DNA of 64,000 bases from Iris pallida (taxonomy: Eukaryota > Streptophyta > Magnoliopsida > Asparagales > Iridaceae). The notes beneath the pieces are model-generated. The model made no database searches. It saw only the letters and a list, made by a program, of their open reading frames with translations, and had not been told where the DNA came from. Location: the NCBI GenBank assembly GCA_029216955.1, contig JANAVB010016200.1:319001-383000 (forward strand). Direction: 5' to 3'. The position numbers were made by a program, and so were the translations under genes. Positions 46,877-58,206 of this stretch are shown here, piece by piece. The stretch's first letter is position 1. Every line of letters begins with the position of its first letter.

Positions 46877-47103
46877 AAAAATTTTGTCCTCGGAATTTCC
46901 TAAAGGTAATTAAAAACAAGCAAGAAATTCGAGGAAACATGTTATCAAGATCAAGATATGAAACTCATAAATCTTGAAATCCATCTAGAATAATGTAGAA
47001 AAAACTCAAAAAATAATAATTAAACATACCGAAGCAACATCACATATTCCTATAATCATATTCAAACAAAAGGTAGAATCATAGATGTACGAATAAATAT
47101 ACC

Positions 47104-48470
47104 TCATGAGTCAAACAGATACGGGTAATGGGCACTGATATCATCCTCGTACTCCCAAGTTGACTCGCCCGGTGAGTGACGATCCCAATAAATATGAACT
47201 AGTCGGATAGTCTAGTTCTTAAGAATCTTCTCCCTCCGATCCAAAATGGATACGGGCCTCTCCTCATACGATAGGTCGGTACTAACGACCAGCTCAGAAT
47301 GATCTAAGATATGGCTCGAATCTGAAACATACCGACGCAACTGAGAAACGTGAAAAACGTCATATACCTCACGTAGAGATGGTAGAAGAGTAAGACGATA
47401 TGATACATCTCCTACTCGCTCGAGAATATCGAACGGTCCAACAAATCTAGGACTATGCTTTCCCCATGTGCCAAACCTGTTGACTCCACAGGTAGGCAAA
47501 ATCTGTAGAAATACGTGATTGCTAACAGAGAACTCAAGATGACGTCGATGTTGATCTGCCCAGTGATGCTGCCGATCCTGAGCTACTCTAAGCTGCTCTT
47601 TGACGTGCCTGACTACTCCAACTGACTAAGCAATCATCTCTGGACCAAGCATCTGTCTCTCTCTAATGTCATCCTAAACTAGGGGTAACCTACATCTTCT
47701 ACCATACAAAGCCTCGATGCCATCTGAATGCTCGCCTGGAAACTGTTGTTGTAAGAGAACTCCACCAGATGTAAGTGATCCTCCCAAAAAACACTAAAGT
47801 TAAGAGTGCACGATCGAAGCATATCCTCCAAAGTCTGAATCGTACGCTCCGACTGACCATCTATCTGAGGATGTTATGCTGAACTGAAACTCAAACGAGT
47901 ACCCTAACTCTGCTGAAGACTCTAGCAAAATAAGAAGTAAATCTTGAATCCCGATCTGAGATTATGCTAACTGGCACCCTATGCAGTCTGACAATCTGCC
48001 TCATGTATAGCTCGACCAACTGTACTGTAGACTGACCAATCCTGGAAGGTAGGAAGTGGGCAGCTTTCGTGAGTTAATCCACTATAACCCAAATGGCATC
48101 TCTACCAGTCGGGGTTCTAGGAAGTCCAATCACGAAGTCCATAGTAATATGATTCCACTTCTACTCCGGAATCGATAAAGGATGAAGAAGTTCGGCCGAT
48201 CTCTGGTGCTCAGCCTTAACCTGCTGGCAAACTAAGCATCGAGAGACAAACCAAGCTATCTTCCTCTTGATACCATTCCACCAGAAATACTGATGAATAT
48301 CTCGATAAATTTTTGTCCCTCCTGCATGAACAGAATACAGATAACTGTAGGCCTCCGACATAATCTCATGTCGAATATCTCCACCTGGTACACAAAGATG
48401 ACTCTTAAATCGGAGTATCCCATTCTCATGGATGCACAACTCTGCTTTGCGCCCTGCCACACACTCTGCT
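47104..48470 (-). pseudogene. E3 integrase with chromodomain-like tail, decayed
   Basis: Zinc-binding block at 48161-48460 (SVHAGGTKIYRDIHQYFWWNG.., CLVCQQVK). The central catalytic part (47550-48160) is riddled with stops. The C-terminal part at 47212-47499 shows HSPRFVGPFDILERVG and FHVSQLRRYV, and after one TAG the tail continues WEYEDDISAHYPYLFDS to a stop at 47104. At the place where E1 has its 75-bp intron, E3 reads straight through (EFSVSNHVFLQI, about 47505-47540). Confidence 0.85.
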
Positions 48471-48760
48471 CTGAGCGGCTGAAGCCTGGTATCCCTTGAC
48501 TGAGCTGCTCTGATTCTCTCTATAATGGTAGACTGAACTTACAAGCCTTCCATCATAGCTGCCTCACTAGGTAGCACTACCTCAATGTCCATCTCCTACA
48601 GATCCTCCCGAAGGTGACGCTGCTCCGTCAAGAAATAGACTCCGGGTCTCCTGCTCAAAGCGTCTGCAATGACATTTGCCTTTCTAGGATGATAATAAAG
48701 ATCAATATTATAATCCTTTAACAACTCAAGCCACCTCCTCTGTCGCATGTTCAAATCTCT

Positions 48761-49110
48761 CTAGGTGAACACATACCTCAAGCTCTTATAGTCAGTGAAA
48801 ATCTCTACTCGATCACCATACAGATAATGCCTCCGGAGCTTGAGGGCAAATACAACCGCGGCCAACTCAAGATCGTACATCGGATAGATCTTTTTATGGT
48901 CCCGAAGCTGTCGAGACGCATAAGCTATCACTCGACCGTACTGCATAAGGACACAACTAAGTCCCCAGCCTGACGCATCATAATACACCATGAACCTACC
49001 TGGTCCGGCGGATAATGTCAGAGTAGGAGCTGAAATCAAACTCTGCTTGAGTTTTTCAAAAGAAATCTGACAAGCATCTGACCACTCAAAGCACATATTC
49101 TTACACGTCA
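48761..49110 (-). pseudogene. E3 RNase H domain
   Basis: [49 protein letters not shown] and [12 protein letters not shown]: Asp, Glu and Asp are kept. A stop follows YVFT. Confidence 0.85.
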
Positions 49111-49760
49111 GTCATGTCAAGGGTGCGAATATCCTAACAAAGTATGCCATAAACCGTTTGTAGTAGCCTACTAATCCCAGAAAGCTACGTACATCTGAAG
49201 CTGTACGAGGCACTGGCCAACACTCGATAGCCTCAACCTTCTTGGGGTCCACCTCAACACCACCTACGGTAATAATATGACCCAAGAAAGAGACTCGATC
49301 GAGCCAGAAATTGCACTTGTTGAACTTCACGTAAAGCTGATGGTCCCGAAAAATTTGAAGAACCATGCAAAGATGCTGCTCATGCTCTGCCTCAGTCCGA
49401 CTATAGACCAAGATATCATCAATAAATACTATCATAAATTGGTCTAAGTAGGACATAAAGATGAGATTCATGAGATCCATGAAGATCACTGGCGCATTGG
49501 CCGCTCCGAAAGGCATAACAAGAAACTCCTAATGGCCATATCAAGATCTAAATACCGTCTTGGGTATGTCCTACTCTTTGAATCTGATCTGATGGTACCC
49601 AGACCGTAAATCAATCTTCAAAAACACTGCCGCTCTACTAAGTTGGTTGAACAATTCATCTATCCTTCTCCACGGTCACCGCGTTAAGCTGACGATAGTC
49701 AATGACCATACGCGATGAACTATCCTTCTTCTTCACAAGAAGGGCTAGAGCTCTCCAAGG
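49111..49760 (-). pseudogene. E3 reverse transcriptase
   Basis: [43 protein letters not shown] (catalytic FIDD), LGHIITVGG and [12 protein letters not shown] are visible in two frames, with a frameshift near 49660 and damage between 49520 and 49655. Confidence 0.88.
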
Positions 49761-50420
49761 CGACCCACTAGGACGAATGAATCTCTTGGTCCTAAGCTCC
49801 TCAATAGACTGGTATAGCACCAATAACTCTGAAGGAGATATCCTGTAGACTTTCGCTGACACTGCCTCTGCTTTCGGAACCAAATCAATATAATACTGAA
49901 TCTCTCGAACTGGAGGCATACCCGGAAGCTCCTTGGAAAATATATCAAAAAACTTGCAAACTACTTTGGGCAACTGAACCTCCTCAGCTACTGCCATCCA
50001 CATGACCATCGGTGAAGACTCTACCTCACCTCTAGAGAATGAGAACTCCTCCTTATTTGGAACACGAAAGACAACCTTGCCAGTATGGCAATCTATCGAA
50101 GCGTGTCGAGTACTCAACCAATCCATAACTAGGACAACATCATAATTGCCTATAGAAAACTCTATCAGCCTAGCGGAAAACTCTCTCCCATACACTATGA
50201 CTCTACACGAGGCATAGACTCAGTCTACTCCTACTAGACCGTTACCAGTAAGTACATTCAACCTTATAGGTAAAGACTCTGGCTCCAAACTAATATGTAT
50301 CGTAAATTGTACAGATATAAATGAATATGAAGCACCAGAATCGAATAAAGCTGAACCTGAAAAAGAATGAACGAGAATGGTACCTGCGACTACCTCCCCT
50401 GTTGCTAGCGTCTCCTCCAT
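49761..50420 (-). pseudogene. E3 aspartic protease and linker
   Basis: ALFDSGASYSFISVQF holds the active-site DSGA. VVLVMDWLSTRHASIDCHTG follows after a stop at 50220. The linker into RT (ELPGMPPVREIQYYIDLVP) is open. Confidence 0.85.
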
Positions 50421-50511
50421 AGAAAGTGTGAAAGCTTGACCCTGAACTATGGTTGCTGGACCCTCTACCTCTGAGCCTGAGCCTAAGCAAACTCTTGTTT
50501 TGCTGCTGGAA

Positions 50512-51760
50512 TTATTGAGACTGCGTCGATAATAGCCTCTGGGCCTGCTGCGGCTGAACCGGTACTGGTGCCCTAAACTGCTGAACTGCTGGCTGGAAGG
50601 ATGCTGATCCAGCCAAACTCCTTCTGGGACACACCCCTATCTTGTGGTCCGGTGCTCCATAAGTTAGGCACAAGCCATGTGCCCTACGGTACTCTGAAAA
50701 GACATACCCTTCCTTTCCGTAATGGGAACAACTAACTGAGAAAGATTGTCTTAGCTGCTGAGGATACGACTGAGACGACTGCTGAAAGGAAGCCGTCGGA
50801 GCCGGTCCCCTCGGAGATCCAATCATCAAAGCTCGAACTACTGGAGGTGGTACTGACGACTGGGAGGAAGATCCCCTCTGAATGTGAGGCCTCTTCTGTC
50901 CTCCGACTCCATCAACGATCCCCTGTGAGGTGTACTCATGCCTCCTCACCGCCTTCATCATTGCATCAAAAGTCTGGAATTTATGCTACTCAACTGCCAG
51001 TATGACCTCCAGATGAAGTCCCTGTTGGAACCTCCTCGCCCGATCCAACTCGATTGCCACTAAGGAAGGGGCAAACCGACTAAGCCTGCTAAACTCTGCC
51101 GTATAGTCGTCGATGGTCCTGCTCATCTATCGCAGGCCAATGAACCTATGTTGCAGATCATAACGTGATACCTCGTTAAAATAATAAGTCTGTAACCTCT
51201 CGCTAAAATCTGCCCAAGCTATCGACGCTGCTAGAGACACCTCATGCCCACCAGTCGTGAGCCAAATCCAAGAGCTATAACCTGATAACTGCCACACGCT
51301 CCCTAGCCGGAATCCCTACCGCCTCCATAATGGCATCAGTATTCTAAAGCCATACATTAGACACAATCTTAATCTTTATACCATAGAAGTACGGGGGATG
51401 AAGACGTCTGAAGCTGCTCGTAGAATTATAGACCTGAGCACCACCCCTCTCCTAAGTCGTCTGGACAGAATGGGTGAGAACATCGCTCTGACGCTGCTAC
51501 GACGTCGTAAAATCTCTTAAAATATTCACCAGTGCTCGAACAACACCCTCTGGCTGTTCTAGCTGAACTGATACTGCTAGCTGAACAGGCAAAACTGGCA
51601 ACTCTGCCCTCCGATCTACTCTATACTCTGCCCTTGAATGTTGAGGCTGAGTCTCTCGAACGGGTAGAACTGGCAAAAGCTGAGTCGCTATAGCTGGAAT
51701 TCGAACAAGCTGATCGGAAGGACCAGGAACAGTTCTTCCTGAACGTTTAAGGATACAAGG
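50512..51760 (-). pseudogene. E3 gag, heavily decayed
   Basis: The C-terminal part (50512-50961) is open, Gln/Ser/Pro-rich, with two degraded zinc knuckles: CSHYGKEGYVFSEY, which has lost a Cys, the His and the last Cys, and CLTYGAPDHKIGVC, whose second Cys is Tyr. Upstream the capsid-like region is recognisable on the minus strand by short pieces such as NTDAIMEAVGIPARERVAVIRL and LAHDWW, cut by many stops and shifts. The start codon is not identified. Confidence 0.75.
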
Positions 51761-51905
51761 ATCAGGTCGAGGGAATAGGAAAGATCAACGATCAAAGCAG
51801 ATATCAGGTCAAATGTCAAAGGTAAAGAGTAATATGAAGGATATCAATGAGAAAGAATTTGTGACTGAGATAATTGCCAGCAACCCCCACATATCTGATA
51901 AATCA

Positions 51906-51923
51906 GACCTACATGGACCACCA
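51906..51923 (-). promoter_or_regulatory. Primer-binding-site-like motif of E3
   Basis: Coding sense TGGTGGTCCATGTAGGTC, 10 nt inside the 5' LTR; two bases differ from E2. Confidence 0.5.
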
Positions 51924-51933
51924 CTAAAACCTA

Positions 51934-51945
51934 TGTCTTACCCCA
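51934..51945 (-). repeat. First 12 bp of the E3 5' LTR, cut off by solo LTR B
   Basis: TGTCTTACCCCA corresponds to TGTCACGCCCCA of the left LTR; the following GAACCAGAATAC resumes at about 61939. Confidence 0.85.
51941..51945. repeat. Target-site duplication of solo LTR B, left copy (CCCCA)
   Basis: The right copy at 61934-61938 is CCCTA, one base changed. Confidence 0.8.
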
Positions 51946-54054
51946 TGTAACTCCTATTCCCAAAATTTTCAAATTTTAATTAGTTACTGTGTTATATTTT
52001 GTTTTGTTTTCTTTTTCGTTAGAACATGTCTGGAAATAAATTATCTTTGAGAAATATAAATATCGTATGTTATTTCAAAACCAGTTAACAATTTATGGTG
52101 TGAAAGCGTTAGTTGGTTTTAATAAAAATAATAATTATTTTGTACTCATTAAATTGCTTTACAAAATATTTGGACTTCCTAAATATTGATTTCGAAATTA
52201 GTTTTATAATTATAAATATTTCGTATAATTTTAATAAAAAAAATATATAAGTCTTGAATTATTTATTTCTTTGGTTAGAAGATATACCATTTAGTTGGAT
52301 AAAAGCTAAATATTATTTTCAAGTTATTGTATTGATCACTTAATTTATTTAGATTTTAAATGAATTACTTGATAGTAAGAAATATGCGATTTAAAATATT
52401 TCGATAGATAGTCAATATTATTTTAAACTAAATATTATTATTTATTAATAGATTATGGCAAGGTTTAAATGCATGTGGCTAAATTATTGATAATATCGAA
52501 TATCAATTTAAATTGTGACTAGATTAATTTATGTTTAAAGGTTATTATTTGATTTGAGTAATTTAAATTGTTGATAAGCATTAGGTGCTACTTCAAATTA
52601 TTGTCGTTACCAAGAATCCTATCTAGATAGGATTAACTATGTTTTAGATAACTATTTGTTTTAAACAAAAGGAAAGCAATTAAAGGCTTGGAATTTATAA
52701 CTAAAGATAAGCTTGAAGGTTTAGCTAAATATCTAGTTAACCCCTTCCCGCTACTAATCGACTAGGCAATATACGATATTTTATATTTTATATATTCCTC
52801 CGCAGGTTCTCTGCTCATATTAAATAGGATAAGTCTCTCCAACTGCTCCTTGTATCTCCTCATCGACTACCATACATCTATAACATAGAGAATAGAGGAG
52901 AACCTTTCTCTCGTCTATTCTAACCTCTCCCTGGACAACCATCTCAGCCACCTTCGTTGACTCGCATAGTCTTTCTTTCACCACCACCAACGTACAGCCA
53001 ATACTAATAATAGGTGTCGAAGTATCCGTGTCCACCACCACAATCATTATGTCTAGCCTCGAGTCCGACTCTGGGCATCCATATCCGTGTCCTTATCCCG
53101 AAATTCACAGCAGTACACATTCACGTGTCCGAATCAGAAAAAGAATACCGAAGTAAATAACAGACTGCACGCAATCCCATATTCTTTCTCCGTCGCCGTA
53201 CGGAAGAACACCGAGCGAGCACCCTGGTGAAGACCTCTTCCATGATCGCTCCTCGAGCGTGATCGGACGTGCCCTACCATCGTTGTCTGAACCCATCGTA
53301 TGGTTCTCCGCTGCCTGCCCAGTGGCCATCCCAGCCAGTGCACTGTCGGTGCTGTACTGCAGATTCTGCCCAGACCCGCGACCGTGCCACTTATCCCTTG
53401 CCCCGCGTCCCCGACGGCTGTGCTTTCCGTACCGGCACAGACCGTCTACCGTAGATCTGGTCCACCCACACCCAACTACCTGATCTGCCGAGGCCGTGAG
53501 AACTCACCCGACTCCCCGCGTCGATCTCTTCGGCGCGCGTGCGCCACTTCTCCATCGCGACCGAGGAACCGTTGGCAGAGCTTTCTCGCTCGTTGTCCCC
53601 GTGCTCGACCTCTCCACGTCGCTGTATCGACCTTTCCTCCCGGTGGTGCCAACAGCCGAGCGACCCTCCACGTTGCTGTCCTCAAGGGTGCCGCTAACCT
53701 CGGCGAGGACCGACGCCGACAGGGTAGCACCACTCTTCCCCTCTTGCGCGCCATCGTTCTCCTTCCGCACGAGAAGCCAACGCCGAAGACTCCCTGTCTC
53801 GCCCAGTGCCGCCCGGCCGACCTCTCCGTCTCTCCGGACCAACATAGGCGGCGTGGCCAGTTCGTGTCGCCTCAAGCTGGTCGCACGCTCACGCTGAAGT
53901 GAAGGTGAGATCCCCTTCTTCTCCTCCTCCTTTTCTTCTTTTCCTGAGAAAATAAGGGATTGCTCTCCCTCTCTCTTTCTTCTTTTGTCTTTAATAAAAA
54001 AGGGAGAGAGAGATGTATGACAAGTTTTTCATTGCTAGCAGCAATGAATGTTGT

Positions 54055-54065
54055 GCTGCTGATTA
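54055..54065. repeat. Target-site duplication of the LINE, left copy (GCTGCTGATTA)
   Basis: Identical to 59990-60000. Confidence 0.93.
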
Positions 54066-54091
54066 GTTTTTTTGATGGAATGCAGAGTATT

Positions 54092-54630
54092 TTATTGAGC
54101 TGAAGAGAAATTGTTCTCAGCTATATGAGGAGAATCTATTACAATGGCCTGGGAAATGTTCTCAGGCAGAGTAGAAAAATTTGTAGAAAGATTATTCGTA
54201 AGAGCGAATGCAGCTAGCATATGGGCAACATTGTTACCCGATCTCCTGATGAATTGGAAGTCAGGTTGGTTGTCCGGGTCCAAGTCTCTCATCATGGCTG
54301 AGACAGTATCTTGGAGTCTCCATGGGATCAGACTTTTGTCCCCATTGATAATCTTGTTTGCAAGGAGAGAATCACCTTCGATGATAACGCGGGGCAATAC
54401 TCTCTCTCGTGCTAGCAGGATACCCATATGAATGGCAATAATCTTGACTTTCAGAGGGTTGGAGTCGTCATGGGATGCTGGAATAACAGAGGTTTTGCCG
54501 GCAATGAATCTTCCATACAAATCTCTAGCTATTGCAGCTGCTGCGATGTGTGAGTTGGAGGTTGCTCCGTCAACATTTATTTTAATGCCTCCTAACTCAG
54601 GGGGATCCATCTACCGACTGGATTTGATCG
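54092..54630 (-). pseudogene. LINE ORF2 C-terminal RNase H domain
   Basis: KINVDGATSN (first Asp), RVIIEGDSLL (Asp) and SGNNVAHMLA fit the RVT_3 RNase H family of plant LINEs. The position normally held by a catalytic Glu (usually AE..A..GL) reads KVKIIAIHMGILLA here, so it looks inactive. ORF2 ends with a stop at 54092. Confidence 0.85.
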
Positions 54631-54636
54631 GGGGGA

Positions 54637-55336
54637 CTAGATATCGGCCAAGCTTTCGTTTGGACCATCATTATAACTGTTGTAGATAAATAATGCCTTA
54701 GCTGCTATACGATTTGAAGAGGGAGCTATATGGCAGAAGATACAGTCTCCTCTTGCTTTCCAGATGGTCCATAGAAGTGTGGCGCCTAATTTGAGAGCTT
54801 CTTTTGCTTGAGGATCACATAGCCAAGAATCAAGCAGCACCGATATGCTATGGTGGTTGTCCGCCCAAAGTCCAATGGGACTAATGAACCAGCTTTCACG
54901 TACGATGTCACAGTGAAGAAAAAGATGATCGGGGTCTTCTTTGTGTAGCAGGCAGAACGGACAAAGGGGGTTCCCTTTGCGAGTTCTCTCGAAAATGGTA
55001 TGCATCAGAGGCAGAGCATTGTTCATCAAACGCCAAATGAACATCTGGATTCTAGGCGATATTTGTTTCAAATTCCATAGGTTGTGCCACTTAGTAACAT
55101 TGGGTGTGGCTGTTGATGTTGACGGTTGTAGTCTTCGAAGCGATTCATATAGAGATTTGGTGGAGAAGGTTCCATTTTTTGATGGAGTCCAAAGTAGTAT
55201 ATCAGTTCCGTCACCTTCATGTAATGGGATATTTGCAATTGCTCGGGACTCTAGCGGAGTGAATAGTGCTTCGATTATGGGGATGTTCCATGCTCTCTCT
55301 TGTGTGTGTATGAGTTCTCGAACAAGTCGAGGTCCA
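54637..55336 (-). pseudogene. LINE ORF2 zinc-binding (zf-RVT) region
   Basis: MFIWRLMNNALPLMHTIFER, then CPFCLLHKEDPDHLFLHC and WTIWKARGD: the zf-RVT domain between RT and RNase H. It is in a different frame from both neighbours, so frameshifts lie on either side (about 55080-55340 and about 54630). Confidence 0.85.
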
Positions 55337-57082
55337 TTAGGGGAGGAGGGAGATGACTCTATGACCGGTGAGTTGGGGAATCCAAGGGTCGTTGTAGATA
55401 TCGATCCATCTGCCCCTGATTTTCCAACAGATATGGTTGGCCATCACATGACGAATCCCCATCATACCTGACCAGGTTGGGGAGGCACGTTTGGTTAAGG
55501 GAACCTCCCATATCAATTTATTTTGAAGGTAGATGCCCCGAAGTAGTCGTACCCAGAGAAGATGTGGTTGTTCGATGAAGCGCCAAATCAATTTGCCGAG
55601 GAGCGATTTATTAACCCATTCTGGATTTCGGAAACCCAATCCCCCGTCGCACTTTGGTTTTGTGAAGCAGTCCCATCTGAGAAAGTGAAGTCTTCTCTCT
55701 GATGACTCATGGCCCCACCAGAAGTCTCGTTGCATCCGGCTCATTCTCTTCACAATGGTACTAGGAATTTTGTATGCAGACATGGTGTACACCGGGATGG
55801 ATCCCAGAGTCGATTTGATAATCACTGTCCTTCCCGCGTGCGAGAGTGTCTTAGCTTTCCACCCTTGAAGTCTAGAGGCACAACTGTCTATCAACGTTGA
55901 GTAGGATGCGTTCCGTTTCTTCGGAAGGAGAATGTGGTGACCCAAGTATTTGTCCGAGTTCATCATGATCGGCATCTGGAATAGTTCAGCAAGTTCTCTT
56001 CGGGTTTCTGGGGACACTTTGTTGCTAAAGTGGATAGCAGACTTCATGAAGTTAATTTTTTGTCCCGACCAAGCTTCAAATTTTTGAAGGATTTCCTGGA
56101 TTGCATATAATGCCAAAGTTTTTGCCAGGCCAAAGATTAATAGATCATCAGCAAATAAAAGATGGGATATTGAGGGCGCATATCGGTTGATTCGGACTCC
56201 TCGGAATGTAGTATCACATTCGTATATTTGGAATAGTTGAGATATGGTGTCTGAACAAAGAATAAAGATGTAAGGGGACAAGGGACATCCTTGCCGAATT
56301 CCGTGCCTGGGGTAGAAGAATCCTTCTGGGGAGCCATTGATAAGGACGGAGAAAGAGGATGACGTGATACACTCCATGAATAGTCTGTTGGTGTGCCCGG
56401 TGATCCCGAATCTATGCAGAGTCTCTCTGATGAATCCCCAATTGAGTCTATCATACGCCTTTGTCATATCGATTTTAAGTGCTATTGAATTTTTTTGACG
56501 AGGAAAGGATTTCATGGCATAAAAAACTTCTTGAGCGATGATGATGTTATCCTCAATGTGCCTCCCTGGAATGAAGGCGTTCTGCTGTGGGGAAATGAGT
56601 TTGTCCATGAAGGGTCGCAGCCGCTCTGTTAGAATTTTGGAGATAAGTTTGTAGGAAACATTACACAGGGATATCGGCCGATACTCCGAAGGGGTCGACG
56701 GAGTTTTAGTCTTCGGGATGAGGACCAGATTTGTGTGGTTCAGTTTGGACAGAATGATCCCCTCGGAGAAGACTTGTTGAACTAGAGTGATTAATTCTTG
56801 GCCGACAATGTCCCAGTTTTGTTGATAGAAGATGGCGGGAATCCCGTCTGGCCCGGGAGCTTTGAGTGGCGCCATGCTTCTGAGAGTACGCTCGATTTCG
56901 TCTGGTGTAGGAACCCTCCTGAGTTCTTCATTGTCTTCATGGGATATAGGGGATGTAGGTAGTGGAAAGTTCGGGTCCATCGGGTTGGCTTCGACATTCC
57001 CGAATAAACTTTTGAAGTGGTTGACGAAAGAAGCGGTGATGAAATCTGGATTCGAAGACCATTCCCCATTCCCATCTTTCAT
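55337..57082 (-). pseudogene. LINE ORF2 reverse transcriptase (581-codon open stretch)
   Basis: Longest open frame in the window. RT blocks: LKAPGPDGIPAIFYQQNW, LIPKTKTPSTPSEYRPISLC, NAFIPGRHIEDN, KIDMTKAYDRLNWGF, GIRQGCPLSPYIFILC, SHLLFADDLLIF (catalytic FADD) and KINFMKSAI. The downstream thumb region with SNKVSPETRREL and GWKAKTLSHAGR is also typical of plant L1. No stop inside. The frame differs from the endonuclease part, so a shift lies in 57083-57459. Confidence 0.93.
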
Positions 57083-58206
57083 GCAATGGATCTGGTTTCT
57101 ACGCTTCCGAGTTGTAGCACTTGTGTGAAAATATTTGGTGTTTTTATCCCCCTCTCTGATCCATTGGCATCTGGAGCGCTGCTTCCAATAAGACTCCTCT
57201 ATTATTAGAAGATCGTTGAGTTCGGATGTTATCAGTTTCTCATCCTGAAGTAATCGATCCGAAGGAGGACTGGATTGGTTGTTGAGTAGCTTTTCCTTCA
57301 GTGATTTGATCCGAGAGTTGATGTTGCCAAAGTGGAGTCATCCCCATTGATGGAGCTTATCAAGTGTATGCTGCAGTTTCAGGTGAATAGGGCGTTCGAC
57401 TCCCTCATTTTTTCTTGCCAAAATTTGGCGAGGGTTTCCAAGAATTCAGCGCTTTTCATCTAGTAAGATTCGAATCTGACTTGACGCTTCATCCTGGGTC
57501 GGCCCTTGTTGGTGTTCAGGAGTATAGGCGCGTGGTCGCTATTAATTCTTAGGAGCGTTGAGACAGCAGAGTGAGGGAAGATGTTGCACCAGTTCGTATC
57601 TGCCATGGCTCGATCTAGTTGTTCTCGGATGTGGTGGGAAGGTGACCGTCTATTTGACCATGTATAGGCTGGCCCAGAGCATCCTAGGTCGATGAGGCCG
57701 TATTGGTCTATCATCTTTGTAAAATTGGACGCGGCAGTACGGTCGAAGCTGCGACCCCCCGCTTTCTCTTCTGATCCCATAATGGCATTGAAGTCGCCGA
57801 TGGTGCACCAAGGTTCAGTGAAAGAGGCGGTTAGTGACTTGATGGTCTCCCAGAGTTCCAGTCTATCTTTTTTCCTGGGGCAACCATATACGCAAAGAAG
57901 TTTCCAAGCAGGCATGGATTGCTTCACTTTTATTGAAAGGAGAATGATGTTCGAGGAGGAGAAGATGATGGAAGCGTCGTGGGAATCATTCCACCCCAGC
58001 GAGAGGCCCCCTGTTCGGCCAACTGGAGGCACAGAGTGATGGTTTGGGTATCCTAGCTGTGGGAGAATGCGGGAAGTATAATGAGAAGGAGACATTGTTT
58101 CGGAGAGGAAGAGGATGAAAGGTTTTGTGGCGGTAAGGAATGAGCGTAAGGTGCGGACTGTCGAGTCATTCCCCATACCTCGACAGTTCCAGGCTAGAAT
58201 TAACAT
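57083..58206 (-). pseudogene. LINE ORF2 start: APE-type endonuclease
   Basis: ATG at 58206. MLILAWNCRGMGNDSTV is the classic start of plant L1 ORF2. LFLSETM (catalytic Glu), GDFNAIMGSEEKAGG (GDFN) and RINSDHAPILL (SDH) are the endonuclease motifs; all are present. A stop at 57460 and a following degenerate stretch (57083-57459) break the link to RT. The enzyme nicks the target DNA to start reverse transcription. Confidence 0.9.

Noticed and set aside
53300..53902. 200-codon plus-strand ORF, with other ORFs overlapping on both strands
   Set aside because: GC-rich DNA leaves long frames open on both strands. The product is Arg/Pro/Ser-rich without any domain, and it lies inside a solo LTR.
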